A stretch of 64,000 bases of DNA. Source: Verrucomicrobiia bacterium. Lineage in GTDB: Bacteria > Verrucomicrobiota > Verrucomicrobiia > Limisphaerales > UBA9464. The notes beneath the pieces are model-generated. The model worked only from the letters and a program-made list of their open reading frames with translations, made no database searches and had not been told where the DNA came from. The translations under genes were made by a program, and so were the position numbers. Within the stretch, counting starts at the first letter, position 1. Every line of letters begins with the position of its first letter. Positions 16,117-25,162 of this stretch are shown here, one piece after another. Where the stretch lies: contig JAHCBB010000015.1 in assembly GCA_019634635.1 (NCBI GenBank), positions 1 to 64,000 on the forward strand, read 5' to 3'.

Positions 16117-18377
16117 TCACCGAACGGACGCCGGTGCGGCGCGGGTCCTTCGGGAAAACCGGCCATCGGTCCCGTAGCGACCTCCAACGCAGGAGTTGGC
16201 CGGACACCCAGCTGGTTCACGGAATCGCGAACGCGGCCCATGCTGGAAACCAGCTCCTCATACAACGCAAACCGGCCATCCAGCTGCATCCGAAGCCCCG
16301 GTTCCATTCCGGGAGCGGCCGCGTCCAGCCGCTGGCGGGCTTCGTCCAGCAATGGACCGGGATTGAACTCAACCGTCGCGGTCCCCTCCGCCACACGCCG
16401 GCCCAGCAGTTTGAACCCGTCCACCACACCCCCGGCAACGAGATGGAGCGCCTGATGGACGTCGGACGGGACCGCCGCCAGGTCAACAGTCAGGCGATGG
16501 TGCACCAGCGCCAGCAGCGACAGAAACGCCGACTGGGCGTCCGCGACAAGCCGGACGACACCGGCGCGATCCGGCGCGGCACCGGCCGGTCCGGCGCCTT
16601 GTTCGAACTTTGACTCATCGTGGAGGCGCAGCGTGCTCGAAAGATCCTGGTACACCTGCCAGCGCCATCCCCGAACCGGTCTTGCCTCCATCGGTGACGG
16701 TCCCGCGCTCAGTCCCACGCGCGCAAGTTCGGACATCGAACCGAAGACGGAGGCGAGTGAACGGCGCATGGCGGCCCCGGCGAAGGCGAAGCCCCCCGTC
16801 CATTGAAACGTCAGCAATGATATCAGGATCCCGAGCAGGACTCCCATGACACGGTCGCGTGCCTGCGTCAGATCCGTTGTCGGACCAAGGCCGTTCAGGA
16901 CGGACAGGGCAAAGGCGAGTCCGATCTGAATCCCGGCGTAGGAGGTGCGCTGGCCGCCGGCAATGATCCATCCAGCGAGGGCCATCACCGCGGCGGTCAC
17001 CACCACCAGGGACGCGAGGCCGGTCATCACCGGCATCAGGACCACGATGGTCAGGAGCCCGATGCCGCCTCCGATCACCGCGCCGGCCAGTCGCAGAGCC
17101 GCCTTTTGCAGGCTCGCGCCCAGGGTCGCCTGCGCCACGATGATGGTCGTCCAGACGGCAGTGGACAGCCCCGGCCATTGCAGGCCCTGGTACGCGATGT
17201 AGGCCAGAGTCGCCGCGAGGCCGACGCGGAGGGAGAACAGGATCGCATCGGTATTGGCGGGCGAGAAGGCCGGGGTGAAGAACGCCCCGCGTTCCGGGGA
17301 ATCCAGGGACAACCGCTGCGGGATCGGCCCCGGGCGTTTTCGGTCGGGATCCAGAAATCCGGCTGCCTGGGTGAGCGACATGACGCTCTGCTCAAGGTCC
17401 AAAAGCCAGGGCAGCAGGGACGCGCCACCACCGTGGGCGACCGGATCTTCAGCGGGCTGGCCGGCAGGACGTTCCAGAGCTCCGGCGGGTTGCCCCCGTT
17501 CCAGCGCGTCTCGAACCCGGGCGCACTGGTCGGCGACGATGGCCAGACGCTGGCGAACTGCCGGCGGCGGGTCGTCCGACCGGTGGGCAAAGGACAGGGC
17601 CGCCGTGAGCAAATGCTCCACCGCGCCAATGAGGGCGGCCTGTTCCACGTGACGCTGACGCAGCGATGGATGGCGGGACTCCGCGTGGTCCAGCAGGTCC
17701 AGTTGATTGGAAAGCCCGGTCAGAAGGAGCGCGCCGGACCCGGAGGTATCAGCGACGGATCCGTGGCTGCGGGCACGCACGATCTCTTCGACCGCCTTCA
17801 ACCGCCGGATCAAGGACTCGAGGAGCATCGCCTCCGGATCACCCGGCCAAAGGAACAACTGCGACGCCATGCCGATGACCGCCCCGAGCAGGACGAGGGC
17901 AATCCGCCACAGGCCCACCTGAAGTCCCTGATCGGCACTGCTGCCGGTCGCCGTCAGGACCATGATGGCAGTGACGCCAGCCAGGAATCCAAAGTAGGGG
18001 GCCGTCGTCGTCCGGGAGAGGAACATGAAGCACGCGGCCAGCGGACCCAGCAGTGCGACGCGCATCCACGGCTGGTCCACGAACGCCACGTGGGCGACAA
18101 TTCCGGTCGCGGCTCCCAGGAGCGTCCCCTCGATGCGCAGTACGGCCCTGGCCAGTGAGGCGCCGGCATTGGCCTGGCTGACGATGAGGACCGTGATGAT
18201 GGCATACGACGCGTGCGGCGCCTGCAATGCCATGACCAGCACGGTGGTCGCCACCGTGGCGATCACAATCCGGGCTGCCGCCACGGCCCGCCCCGGAGTC
18301 GGTGCCAGCTCCGCGCGAAAAAACTCCAGGATCCGATGCTCCCAGCCCGCGGCCGGGCTGTTCCCGGGCCCACTCAT
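16113..18377 (-). CDS. FUSC-family inner membrane efflux protein
   Basis: The product is 754 residues with two hydrophobic halves. The first (about residues 30-180) contains VIATVATTVLVMALQAPHAS, IITVLIVSQANAGASLARAV and a series of helices. The second (about 380-540) contains LRVGLAATLAYIAYQGLQWP, TTIIVAQATLGASLQKAALR and further helices. This duplicated layout with cytoplasmic loops is the FUSC/AaeB aromatic acid and fusaric acid exporter plan. Its start overlaps the stop of the membrane fusion gene (ATGA at 18374-18377). With its three upstream partners it should form a tripartite pump; the substrate is unknown. Confidence 0.85.
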   Translation of the reverse strand: MSGPGNSPAAGWEHRILEFFRAELAPTPGRAVAAARIVIATVATTVLVMALQAPHASYAIITVLIVSQANAGASLARAVLRIEGTLLGAATGIVAHVAFVDQPWMRVALLGPLAACFMFLSRTTTAPYFGFLAGVTAIMVLTATGSSADQGLQVGLWRIALVLLGAVIGMASQLFLWPGDPEAMLLESLIRRLKAVEEIVRARSHGSVADTSGSGALLLTGLSNQLDLLDHAESRHPSLRQRHVEQAALIGAVEHLLTAALSFAHRSDDPPPAVRQRLAIVADQCARVRDALERGQPAGALERPAGQPAEDPVAHGGGASLLPWLLDLEQSVMSLTQAAGFLDPDRKRPGPIPQRLSLDSPERGAFFTPAFSPANTDAILFSLRVGLAATLAYIAYQGLQWPGLSTAVWTTIIVAQATLGASLQKAALRLAGAVIGGGIGLLTIVVLMPVMTGLASLVVVTAAVMALAGWIIAGGQRTSYAGIQIGLAFALSVLNGLGPTTDLTQARDRVMGVLLGILISLLTFQWTGGFAFAGAAMRRSLASVFGSMSELARVGLSAGPSPMEARPVRGWRWQVYQDLSSTLRLHDESKFEQGAGPAGAAPDRAGVVRLVADAQSAFLSLLALVHHRLTVDLAAVPSDVHQALHLVAGGVVDGFKLLGRRVAEGTATVEFNPGPLLDEARQRLDAAAPGMEPGLRMQLDGRFALYEELVSSMGRVRDSVNQLGVRPTPALEVATGPMAGFPEGPAPHRRPFGD

Positions 18378-19432
18378 GGGTGGGGCGACACTTCCGGCTC
18401 CGCAGCGGATCCTTCCCGTCCCTGCAGGGTGACCACCGCGGTCATCCCCATGCGATATGGATGGTCCACATCCGGAGGCTCCAGACGGATTCTCACGGGA
18501 ATCCGCTGCGCCAACCGAACCCAGTTCAGCGATGGGTTCACGCTGGGAACGACGCCAGCCTCGGAATCATCGGACGAGCGCACCGCCCAGCCAATGCCCT
18601 CCACCGTTCCCGCAAAGCGGCGGCCGGGATAGCCCAACAGAAACACCTCCGCGGGCATTCCGGTCTTCAGGTGCTTGAGGTACGTCTCCTGAAAATTGGC
18701 GATGACATACCACGTCCGGATGTCCACCAGGGCGAACACCTGCTGCCCGGCCTGCGCATATTCCCCCTCGGAAATGTTCAGGTTGGTGACCCGTCCGCGA
18801 AACGGTGCCCGCACCCGGCAGTAGTCCAGATTGAGTTTGGCGCCATTGACGGCCGCCTCCGCCATCATCAGGTGGGCATTCACCTCACCAAACTGGGCCA
18901 GGAGGCTCTCCTGGCGCGCCAGTTCCTGGAGTCCCCTCGCCAGGGCCGCCTCCGCGACCCTGGCCTTCGTCCTGGCGTCTTCGTAGGCGTCCGTGGTCAC
19001 AAACCGTTCCTCCACAAGCGCCGCCAGGCGTCGGACGTGATCGGCCGCGAAGGCCTTCTCCAGCTCAAGCTGTCCCACCATGGTCGTGGCCGCAGCCACC
19101 GCATTCGAGACGGCGGCGACCTCGCTGCGCGCCAGCAAGAGGCGGGCTTCCGCCCGCTCGAGCTCCACTTCGAACGGGCGGGGATCCACGACAAACAGAA
19201 GGTCGCCCTCCAACACCTCCTGATTGTCCTGGATGGCGAGCCGGGTGATCGGGCCGCTCACATGGGGCGCCACTCCCACCACATTCGCCCGAACGACGGC
19301 GTCATCGGTGCGCGGGTGATGATAGAGCCGGCGGGCCACGTAAAACGTCACGAGGACGCTGGACACAAGAATCGCCATGCCGAGCACCCGGCCTGTGGCC
19401 CGCAGCCAGCGGGGGTCCTGGGGATTCTCCAT
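18374..19432 (-). CDS. HlyD/EmrA-type membrane fusion protein of the efflux operon
   Basis: The product is 352 residues with one N-terminal transmembrane helix (about 16-34, LGMAILVSSVLVTFYVARRL). It has the biotinyl-lipoyl halves VGVAPHVSGPITRLAIQDNQ and RVRAPFRGRVTNLNISEGEY. A long helical hairpin of about 120 residues separates the halves, and a beta-barrel domain (VFALVDIRTWYVIANFQETY, then LKTGMPAEVFLLGYPGR) follows. This is the AaeA-like adaptor that links a FUSC inner membrane protein to an outer membrane channel. It lies six bases after the YtcA-like gene and overlaps the next gene. Confidence 0.9.
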   Translation of the reverse strand: MENPQDPRWLRATGRVLGMAILVSSVLVTFYVARRLYHHPRTDDAVVRANVVGVAPHVSGPITRLAIQDNQEVLEGDLLFVVDPRPFEVELERAEARLLLARSEVAAVSNAVAAATTMVGQLELEKAFAADHVRRLAALVEERFVTTDAYEDARTKARVAEAALARGLQELARQESLLAQFGEVNAHLMMAEAAVNGAKLNLDYCRVRAPFRGRVTNLNISEGEYAQAGQQVFALVDIRTWYVIANFQETYLKHLKTGMPAEVFLLGYPGRRFAGTVEGIGWAVRSSDDSEAGVVPSVNPSLNWVRLAQRIPVRIRLEPPDVDHPYRMGMTAVVTLQGREGSAAEPEVSPHP

Positions 19433-19438
19433 GGGGCG

Positions 19439-19711
19439 TCACCTCCCGAACAGCACGAGCCAGGCGAGACACGACAGGAGCAGTGTCAAGCCGGGGTAGA
19501 TGAGCATCAGGGGGCCCAGATGGCGCTCCAAACGCAACGCCGCAAAGGCAAAACGCGAGGCCATCGTGAGCCCGGTCCCCAGCGCCAGGCACCAGATCCA
19601 GGCCGGAAAAAGCGAACCGAAAACGTTGATGCTTGGATCACACCCGGTGGCCAGAAGCAACAGCCCCGCCAGAAATCCCCATCCACCGGATTGAATCGCC
19701 TTCAAAATCAT
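19439..19711 (-). CDS. YtcA-like small membrane protein
   Basis: The product is 90 residues. It has a possible lipobox (LLLLATGC, cysteine at 24), the motif DPSINVFGSLFPAWIWC and two hydrophobic helices at about 35-55 and 65-88. This motif and size are those of the YtcA family, small proteins regularly encoded between an outer membrane factor and a membrane fusion protein in FUSC efflux operons. The role is unknown; it probably helps assemble or stabilise the pump. The gaps to its neighbours are 12 and 6 bases. Confidence 0.75.
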   Translation of the reverse strand: MILKAIQSGGWGFLAGLLLLATGCDPSINVFGSLFPAWIWCLALGTGLTMASRFAFAALRLERHLGPLMLIYPGLTLLLSCLAWLVLFGR

Positions 19712-19723
19712 GGACCGGACCTC

Positions 19724-21274
19724 CTACCGCCCCGTACGCCGGGAGACCTCGTCACGGCTCCCCGTCTCCTGTCGTGGTTCCCCGATCGCGAAGGCGAGGG
19801 CGGCGGACGAGGTCAGAACATCCGCCCGCCCCCGCACCAGGATCATTCGTGCCTGGGCCAGATCGCGTTCGGCCGTCAGCAACTGGACGACGGTACCCAG
19901 GCCGTTGTCGTACGCCCGCAGGGCGGACTCGTAGCCGTTCTCCGATGCCGTCAACAAAGCCCGGGCAAAATCATATTGGACGAAGGATGCCCTGGCGTTG
20001 GCGTACGCCTGCCACACCTCGCGCTGCGCCTGAAGTTCCAGCGCGACGAGCCGGGACTCGGCTTCGTCACGCCGGCTCTTCGCCTCCCGCACCCGGTTGT
20101 TCCGCTCGAACCCGTCAAAGACATTCCACGAGAACGTCAGATACGCAGCGTACTCGGCCTCAGTGTAGGAATAGGAGGACGACGGATTGCCCGGAGCCGT
20201 CACGTACCATCGCCCCAGATTCCCTCCGGCCGTCCCGCTCAGCCCAATACGGGGGCGGAATTCGGCCTCGGAACGGCGCACCTCCGCCTCCCGGGCCCGG
20301 ACCTCCGCAACTTGCGCGGCCAAATCCGGACGCTGCCGCATCGCCCGATCCATGGCGGATTCGACGGACGCCACCAAATGGGTCGGCAATGCCTGCGATG
20401 ACAGGTCGCCCATCGGCAACACCAAGGACGGGGAGATCCCGACCGCCTCGGCCAGGAGCGCCCACGAGTCGGACACCCTCCGACGTGCGGTCTGCAGATC
20501 GAAATTCGCCCGCGCCAATTCCTGGCGGGCCTGGAGCAGGTCGGTCTCCGTCCCAAGTCCGCGTTCCAGACGCACCTCGGCGGCCCGCTCCACGCTCCGC
20601 GCGGTCTCCAGACTCGCTTCAGCGGCGGCCTGTTCGGCGCGGCTGGTGTCGAACGCGTAAAAGGTCCGCTGCACATCGAAGGCAAGACGCTGGTGGGCGC
20701 GATTGAATTGGAGGTTGGCCTGCAGCAACTGCTGCGCGGCCCCTTCAAAAGCGGCGCGGCGCCGGCCGAAATCAATGAGGGACCACTGGAGGGACACGCT
20801 GGGATTTATGCTGGGACCCTCCGCCTCCAGGATTCCCCCCGGAGCCGGGTAGTCCTCGTGGGTGTATCCTCCGGTGGCCAGCAGCGCCAGGACCGGCGCA
20901 TAGGCGCTGTCGGCAATCCCCAAACGCGCCGCGGCGGTCCGGGCCTGTTCCCAGGCCACACGAGTCGCGGGATTGTTGCGCTGGGCGAGATCAATCAGGT
21001 CGGCCAGATCGTTGGTCCGGGCAACGGCCGCGGCGATCCCGCCGTCGGCCGGCAGGTTTCCCGTCAGCCGGTGGGTCGGGTGCACCGCGCCCGTGGTTCC
21101 CGGGTCCCTTCCCTGCCCCGGGGCGAGGGGCATGCCGGTGACTGGCCACGGCTTCCCGGGGCGCGACGGCGCGTACTGGTAGGGGTTGGTCGCCGCGGAA
21201 TCCTGCAGGGACGTACAGGCACTAAATCCGCAGGGCAGGACCAGCCATGAGAAACGTATCACCCATTTCGCCAT
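19724..21274 (-). CDS. TolC-family outer membrane efflux lipoprotein
   Basis: The product is 516 residues. The signal sequence ends in a lipobox (VLPCGFSAC, cysteine at residue 20). Two repeats of the OEP family follow: LADLIDLAQRNNPATRVAWE early, and AMRQRPDLAAQVAEVRAREA in the second half. Long coiled-coil stretches (SVERAAEVRLERGLGTETDL, SENGYESALRAYDNGLGTVV) are the TolC helical barrel. It is the first gene of the efflux operon and should form the outer membrane exit duct. The upstream 336 bases must hold the operon promoter, but I could not pick it out. Confidence 0.9.
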   Translation of the reverse strand: MAKWVIRFSWLVLPCGFSACTSLQDSAATNPYQYAPSRPGKPWPVTGMPLAPGQGRDPGTTGAVHPTHRLTGNLPADGGIAAAVARTNDLADLIDLAQRNNPATRVAWEQARTAAARLGIADSAYAPVLALLATGGYTHEDYPAPGGILEAEGPSINPSVSLQWSLIDFGRRRAAFEGAAQQLLQANLQFNRAHQRLAFDVQRTFYAFDTSRAEQAAAEASLETARSVERAAEVRLERGLGTETDLLQARQELARANFDLQTARRRVSDSWALLAEAVGISPSLVLPMGDLSSQALPTHLVASVESAMDRAMRQRPDLAAQVAEVRAREAEVRRSEAEFRPRIGLSGTAGGNLGRWYVTAPGNPSSSYSYTEAEYAAYLTFSWNVFDGFERNNRVREAKSRRDEAESRLVALELQAQREVWQAYANARASFVQYDFARALLTASENGYESALRAYDNGLGTVVQLLTAERDLAQARMILVRGRADVLTSSAALAFAIGEPRQETGSRDEVSRRTGR

Positions 21275-21610
21275 GTTGAATTCTGGTGATCACGCAGCTG
21301 CATCCCGGCCCGACGCTTCGACGCTAAAGAGGCCCCGCACAGGTGTCCAGTTCCCACCCGAAACGAGAAGACGACACCAGGGCGGGCGGGCGGCTCCCCG
21401 AGGTCTCCCGTTTCGCGGCCCTTGTGTCCTTCGATTCCATCGAACTGCCGCGTCCACGATGGGCAGCCGCCCGGCTCATCCAGCCTGCGGATGAAGTCCG
21501 AATCTGACCGTGCCCCTGTATCGCCCCCCGGGGCTTCACCCGCCGCAGCCTCCCAAGGCGGGATCCTCGCGACCCGCCTTGGGAAGCCAGGCGCGGGCCG
21601 ACGGTGAACT
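21275..21610. other. 336-base spacer between the efflux operon and the respiratory operon
   Basis: No coding frame here is credible; those that cross it are antisense to the cytochrome gene or end quickly. It should contain the promoter of the TolC-like gene (minus strand, right after 21274) and the end of the respiratory transcript. No clear hexamer pair and no stem followed by a T-run were seen. Confidence 0.5.
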
Positions 21611-22405
21611 TCAATCCGCCGGCAGCTGCTGCAGCAACGTCTGGAGTTCCTCCTGAGGAAGGGCCTTGAGCCATTCCAGGAGTTGCGGCAGGTCGGGAAT
21701 ACCCACCGGCACCGGAGCCGCGCCGCCGGCCCCGGTGGCCGGGATCGCCAACAGCTCCTCCGCCGACCAGGCGATGTCGCGGGCGCTGGTCTCCGCGCGC
21801 ACCGCGCGCACTTCGTCCACGGTGACGACACCACCCTGGTTGCCCCAGGAGTTGCGGACAAAGGTGAGCACCGCCGCGATCTCGCCGTCGCTCAACACGT
21901 CTCCGAACTGGTTCATCGCGTTGTTGTACGTGTTGCCATTGACCGAAATGGGGCCGGAGAGCCCGTGCAACACGATGCGGATCAGCCGGGCATTGCCGTC
22001 CACGTTCACCCAGTCGGAACCCGCCAGGGGCGGAAACTGCCCGGCGACCCCCTGGCCGGCGGACTGGTGGCACGGAGCGCAGTAGTTGTACACTTGGGCG
22101 CCCACGCGGGCGAGCTGCTGCTCGGGAGTCTCCGCGGCGGCGGCGACCGCCACCTGGCCGCGCGGAAACTCGGAATACTCGTCCGCTTCAAAGCGGCCGC
22201 TGAAATTGGCGAGGTAATAGCCCCCCCAGAACAGCAGCGCACCGGTCAGGGCGACCAGCCAGAGATTCACCGGCTCGAAGCCGTCCCGGGGCTCCGGCTG
22301 CTCGCGCAGCAGTGCGGCATGGATCCGGGTGACGTCGTGCTGTTCGCCCTGGTCTGGGCGTGTCGCGGGATCGGACGGTGAGGCGGCTGGAGGGACGTCA
22401 GGCAT
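21611..22405 (-). CDS. Membrane-anchored monohaem cytochrome c, CcoP-like subunit
   Basis: The product is 264 residues. A hydrophilic N-terminus precedes one transmembrane helix (about 47-66, LWLVALTGALLFWGGYYLAN). A single class I haem site, CAPCHQ (C109, C112, H113), follows, with FPPLAGSDWV and a methionine ligand candidate in AMNQFGDVLSDGEIAAVLTF. True CcoP has two haem sites and this has one; a proline-rich and leucine-rich tail of about 60 residues replaces the second. As last gene of the operon it would carry electrons to the catalytic subunit. I call it CcoP-like by position and topology. Confidence 0.85.
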   Translation of the reverse strand: MPDVPPAASPSDPATRPDQGEQHDVTRIHAALLREQPEPRDGFEPVNLWLVALTGALLFWGGYYLANFSGRFEADEYSEFPRGQVAVAAAAETPEQQLARVGAQVYNYCAPCHQSAGQGVAGQFPPLAGSDWVNVDGNARLIRIVLHGLSGPISVNGNTYNNAMNQFGDVLSDGEIAAVLTFVRNSWGNQGGVVTVDEVRAVRAETSARDIAWSAEELLAIPATGAGGAAPVPVGIPDLPQLLEWLKALPQEELQTLLQQLPAD

Positions 22406-22426
22406 GGCGGCCGGGCAGTGCGGCGG

Positions 22427-23056
22427 TCATTCGACCTTCGGAAGGGGTGCCTCGGGAAGGTCCACCGAGGATTTGAGACTCCTCAGATATTCCACAAGCT
22501 GCGTCGCCTCGGGCTTTGGGACCACCTCCCAGCCCGGCTCGGGGGCAAACGCGCCGAAGAGCTTCAATGCATTCGTCGAGGGACCCTCAAATCCGATGCG
22601 ACGCGTCTCGAACAGGAAGGCATGCGGCGGCATGATGCTGCCCTTCGAGGTGGTCTGAGGATTGTACAGGTGGGTATAATGCCAGTCGTAGCTGGGCTGG
22701 CGCTCACCGATGTTGGTCAGGTCGGGCCCGGTGCGCGAAGACCCCAGCATGACCGGCTTCTGGTAGATGTAGTCCCGCGACACGGAACGCCGCTTGCCCC
22801 AGCCACGCTGGACATCCGCGCCGAAGCCGTCGGGACGCACCTGCTGGGTGTGACAGTAATTGCAGCCCAGGGAACGGTACAGCTCGCGCCCCTGGGCCGC
22901 CTCGCCCGGAATGGGCTGCGGGAAGGCCACTCCGGTGTCGGGGTTCACCTCGGGCTGCAGGGCGCCCAGCTGCTGGTTGGGGACGAGCACCAGCCCGAAC
23001 CAGCTCGACGCAAGGGTGAGCAGGATGCCGAGGAACAGGAGGGGACCGAAGTTCAT
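22427..23056 (-). CDS. ccoO: cbb3-type cytochrome oxidase subunit II (CcoO-like)
   Basis: The product is 209 residues from the ATG at 23056; a TTG at 23071 would overlap ccoN and is less likely. It has an N-terminal anchor (about 3-25), then the haem site CNYCHTQQVRPD (C65, C68, H69). The CcoO-specific stretch WGKRRSVSRDYIYQKPVMLG, GPDLTNIG and HYTHLYNP follow, with a methionine ligand candidate in GSIMPPHAFLF. It passes electrons to the haem b/CuB centre in CcoN. It starts four bases after the ccoN stop. Confidence 0.93.
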   Translation of the reverse strand: MNFGPLLFLGILLTLASSWFGLVLVPNQQLGALQPEVNPDTGVAFPQPIPGEAAQGRELYRSLGCNYCHTQQVRPDGFGADVQRGWGKRRSVSRDYIYQKPVMLGSSRTGPDLTNIGERQPSYDWHYTHLYNPQTTSKGSIMPPHAFLFETRRIGFEGPSTNALKLFGAFAPEPGWEVVPKPEATQLVEYLRSLKSSVDLPEAPLPKVE

Positions 23057-23060
23057 GGCG

Positions 23061-24554
23061 TCATTTTCCAACCGGCGCCGCCGGGGTCACGCCGGCAAGG
23101 ATCATGGGCTCGGGCTCGCGGTAGGGTCCGAACCGCCGCGCCAGGATCCAGCCGAGATTGACGCAGAAGGCCACGTGGCCGACGGCGAGCAGAATCCCGC
23201 TCCACGTGCGCAGCTTCAGCCACGGGATCGTGATCTGGACGACCTCAAGGAACGGCAAGGAGGCGTTCAGCATGGCCTTGCCCTGAAGCCAGCCCCCGTA
23301 ACTGAGCGGGGCGACGTACAGCAGAATGCCGAGGGCGGTGCACCAGAAATGCACGGAGATCAGCCGCTCGCTCGGCCATTCCCGGCGGGTGACGCGCGGC
23401 AGGATGTAATACATCGCCCCGAACATCGTCATGGTGAAGAAGGCATACATGCCCCAGTGGGCATGCGCGACCGTGTGATGGGTGAAGTGGGCCACCTCGC
23501 TGAACCAGCGCACCGAGCTGAGCACGCCCTGGAGGCTGGAGATTGTGTAGCTCACCGCGCCAAACACGATGAACCGGAGCGTCGGACTGTACTTCAGCTT
23601 CCCGAAGTGCCCGACCATCGTGAAATGGTGGTTGATGGCCGTCGCGACGACCGGGATCACCATCATCACGCTGGCCACAATGGAGACGGTGATCATCCAC
23701 GCCGGGAACGGACCACCGACCAGATGGTGGAACCCGTTCCAGTTGTAGAAGAGCGCCAGCGTCCAGAATCCGAGCACGCTCAGGTAGTAGCTGTGAATCG
23801 GGCGCCCGATCACCTTCGGCAGGAAATAGTAGATGGACGCCAGCCCGACCGGGGTGAACCACAGTCCGAGCACGTTGTGGGCGAACCACCAGTTCACCGC
23901 CGCCTGCACCGTGCCGCGGGCCGGTTCCAGGACGAGGAGGAGCTGCGCGGTCGAGTACAGCCAGGGAAACCACAGCACCGCCGCGAGGATGTACCACTGG
24001 GAGACGTACAAATGCCGCTCCCGCCGGAATCGGAAGATCACGATGGTCCACACCGCGATCAGCGCGAAGGCGACGAAAAGGATCGGCGTGGCGTATCCGG
24101 GCAGTTCGAGGTACTCCACACCGGTGGTGTCGCCCCGCAGGATCCCCACAATGCCCACCAGCAGACCCACGTTCCAGAAGACCGCCGCGGCATTGATGAC
24201 GCTCTGGGCCATCAGCGGCACCCGGCACAGACGACACATCAGCCACAGCACCACCCCCACGGCCACCTCGGCCGAGAACCCGTAAATCACCGCGTTCAGG
24301 TGCGCGGTGCGGATGCGTCCGAAGGTCAACCACGCCGTTCCGGCAAGAAAGTCCGGCGCGTGCAGCTTGTAGCTGGCGATGAGGGCGAGGACGGTGCCGA
24401 TCATCAGCCAGGCCATGCCGGCGAGGAAGAACAGCAGCACCGTGCCGCTGGTGGAGGCATCAATCTCGGCGAGCTCGGCCCGGCGCTGTCCCGGGGTGTC
24501 GGCATCCCGCGGCGACAGCGCCGCCAGCACGCTGGGGGAGGCGGATGGGTTCAT
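23061..24554 (-). CDS. ccoN: cbb3-type cytochrome oxidase catalytic subunit I (CcoN)
   Basis: The product is 497 residues with about 12 to 14 membrane helices. Haem and copper ligands are visible: RTAHLNAVIYGF (low-spin haem b), NWWFAHNVLGLWFTPVG and FYNWNGFHHL (CuB histidines and the cbb3 tyrosine region), and FTHHTVAHAHWGMYAFF (haem histidines). It reduces oxygen to water at the end of the respiratory chain and pumps protons; cbb3 enzymes usually have high oxygen affinity. Its ATG overlaps the stop of ccoS (ATGA at 24551-24554). Confidence 0.95.
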   Translation of the reverse strand: MNPSASPSVLAALSPRDADTPGQRRAELAEIDASTSGTVLLFFLAGMAWLMIGTVLALIASYKLHAPDFLAGTAWLTFGRIRTAHLNAVIYGFSAEVAVGVVLWLMCRLCRVPLMAQSVINAAAVFWNVGLLVGIVGILRGDTTGVEYLELPGYATPILFVAFALIAVWTIVIFRFRRERHLYVSQWYILAAVLWFPWLYSTAQLLLVLEPARGTVQAAVNWWFAHNVLGLWFTPVGLASIYYFLPKVIGRPIHSYYLSVLGFWTLALFYNWNGFHHLVGGPFPAWMITVSIVASVMMVIPVVATAINHHFTMVGHFGKLKYSPTLRFIVFGAVSYTISSLQGVLSSVRWFSEVAHFTHHTVAHAHWGMYAFFTMTMFGAMYYILPRVTRREWPSERLISVHFWCTALGILLYVAPLSYGGWLQGKAMLNASLPFLEVVQITIPWLKLRTWSGILLAVGHVAFCVNLGWILARRFGPYREPEPMILAGVTPAAPVGK

Positions 24555-24772
24555 GGCGCGACGGGGTCTCCGGGGGCCGCCGACCCGGAGCGCGGGCGGT
24601 TGAGCACCACATCGGTCATCCGGCCGACCGGCTCCTGCTCGTCAAAGGGCAGCAGGGCCGCACGGTCGAGGTGGGACAGCTCGCCGTTGCGTCCGGCCCA
24701 CCACAACGCCCAGAGCGCCACCGCCGGAAACATCAGCGAACTGCCGATCAGGATGAAGGAAATGATGCCCAT
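24551..24772 (-). CDS. ccoS: cbb3 oxidase assembly protein CcoS-like
   Basis: The product is 73 residues: one N-terminal transmembrane helix (about 3-27, IISFILIGSSLMFPAVALWA) followed by WAGRNGELSHLDRAALLPFD. This is the CcoS pattern of one helix, then GQFDDLE-like and FDD-like acidic motifs. CcoS is needed to load haem and copper into the catalytic subunit in other bacteria. It is directly upstream of ccoN and overlaps it by four bases, unlike the usual placement next to the copper ATPase gene ccoI, which is absent here. Confidence 0.75.
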   Translation of the reverse strand: MGIISFILIGSSLMFPAVALWALWWAGRNGELSHLDRAALLPFDEQEPVGRMTDVVLNRPRSGSAAPGDPVAP

Positions 24773-24782
24773 GGAACGGTGC

Positions 24783-25148
24783 CTACTCGTACGAAACCTG
24801 CTTCAGCGACTCGTCCAACCGCTGGATCAACTGCTCGCGTCCGGCGGCGTTGCCCTCCCGGTTCAGGGACGCCCAGAGCGACACCGCCTCCCGGATCGGC
24901 AGCCGGTAGATGCCGTTGTCGGCCTTGATCACGCCGTAGTTGCCGAGCGCATCGGCGTTCTCCGCCTGCAGGGCGGCGGAGAGCTGGAGCCGCTCCTCGG
25001 CGCGCGCGGCCCCGACGGGAGCCGGACGGAACTCGCGCTGCATGTAGATCACCAGCGCCGCGATGATCAGGAAGGCGCCCAGGGCGCCCACCACGGTGGT
25101 CGCCACGGCGAGCGGACGTTCGGTCAGGGGATCCGGGGTGTTCATCAT
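24783..25148 (-). CDS. Small single-pass membrane protein of the respiratory operon
   Basis: The product is 121 residues from the ATG at 25148; a GTG at 25166 would overlap the stop of actF by one codon. It has one transmembrane helix (about 16-36, VATTVVGALGAFLIIAALVI), then YMQREFRPAPVGAA. The periplasmic helical tail contains DALGNYGVIKADNGIYRLPI and ends QRLDESLKQVSYE. The YGV...GIYRLPI...A motif resembles small subunits seen beside other respiratory oxidases. It may be an accessory subunit of complex III or of the oxidase, but the family is not certain. Confidence 0.6.
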   Translation of the reverse strand: MMNTPDPLTERPLAVATTVVGALGAFLIIAALVIYMQREFRPAPVGAARAEERLQLSAALQAENADALGNYGVIKADNGIYRLPIREAVSLWASLNREGNAAGREQLIQRLDESLKQVSYE

Positions 25149-25162
25149 CGTCTCGGTTCGGG

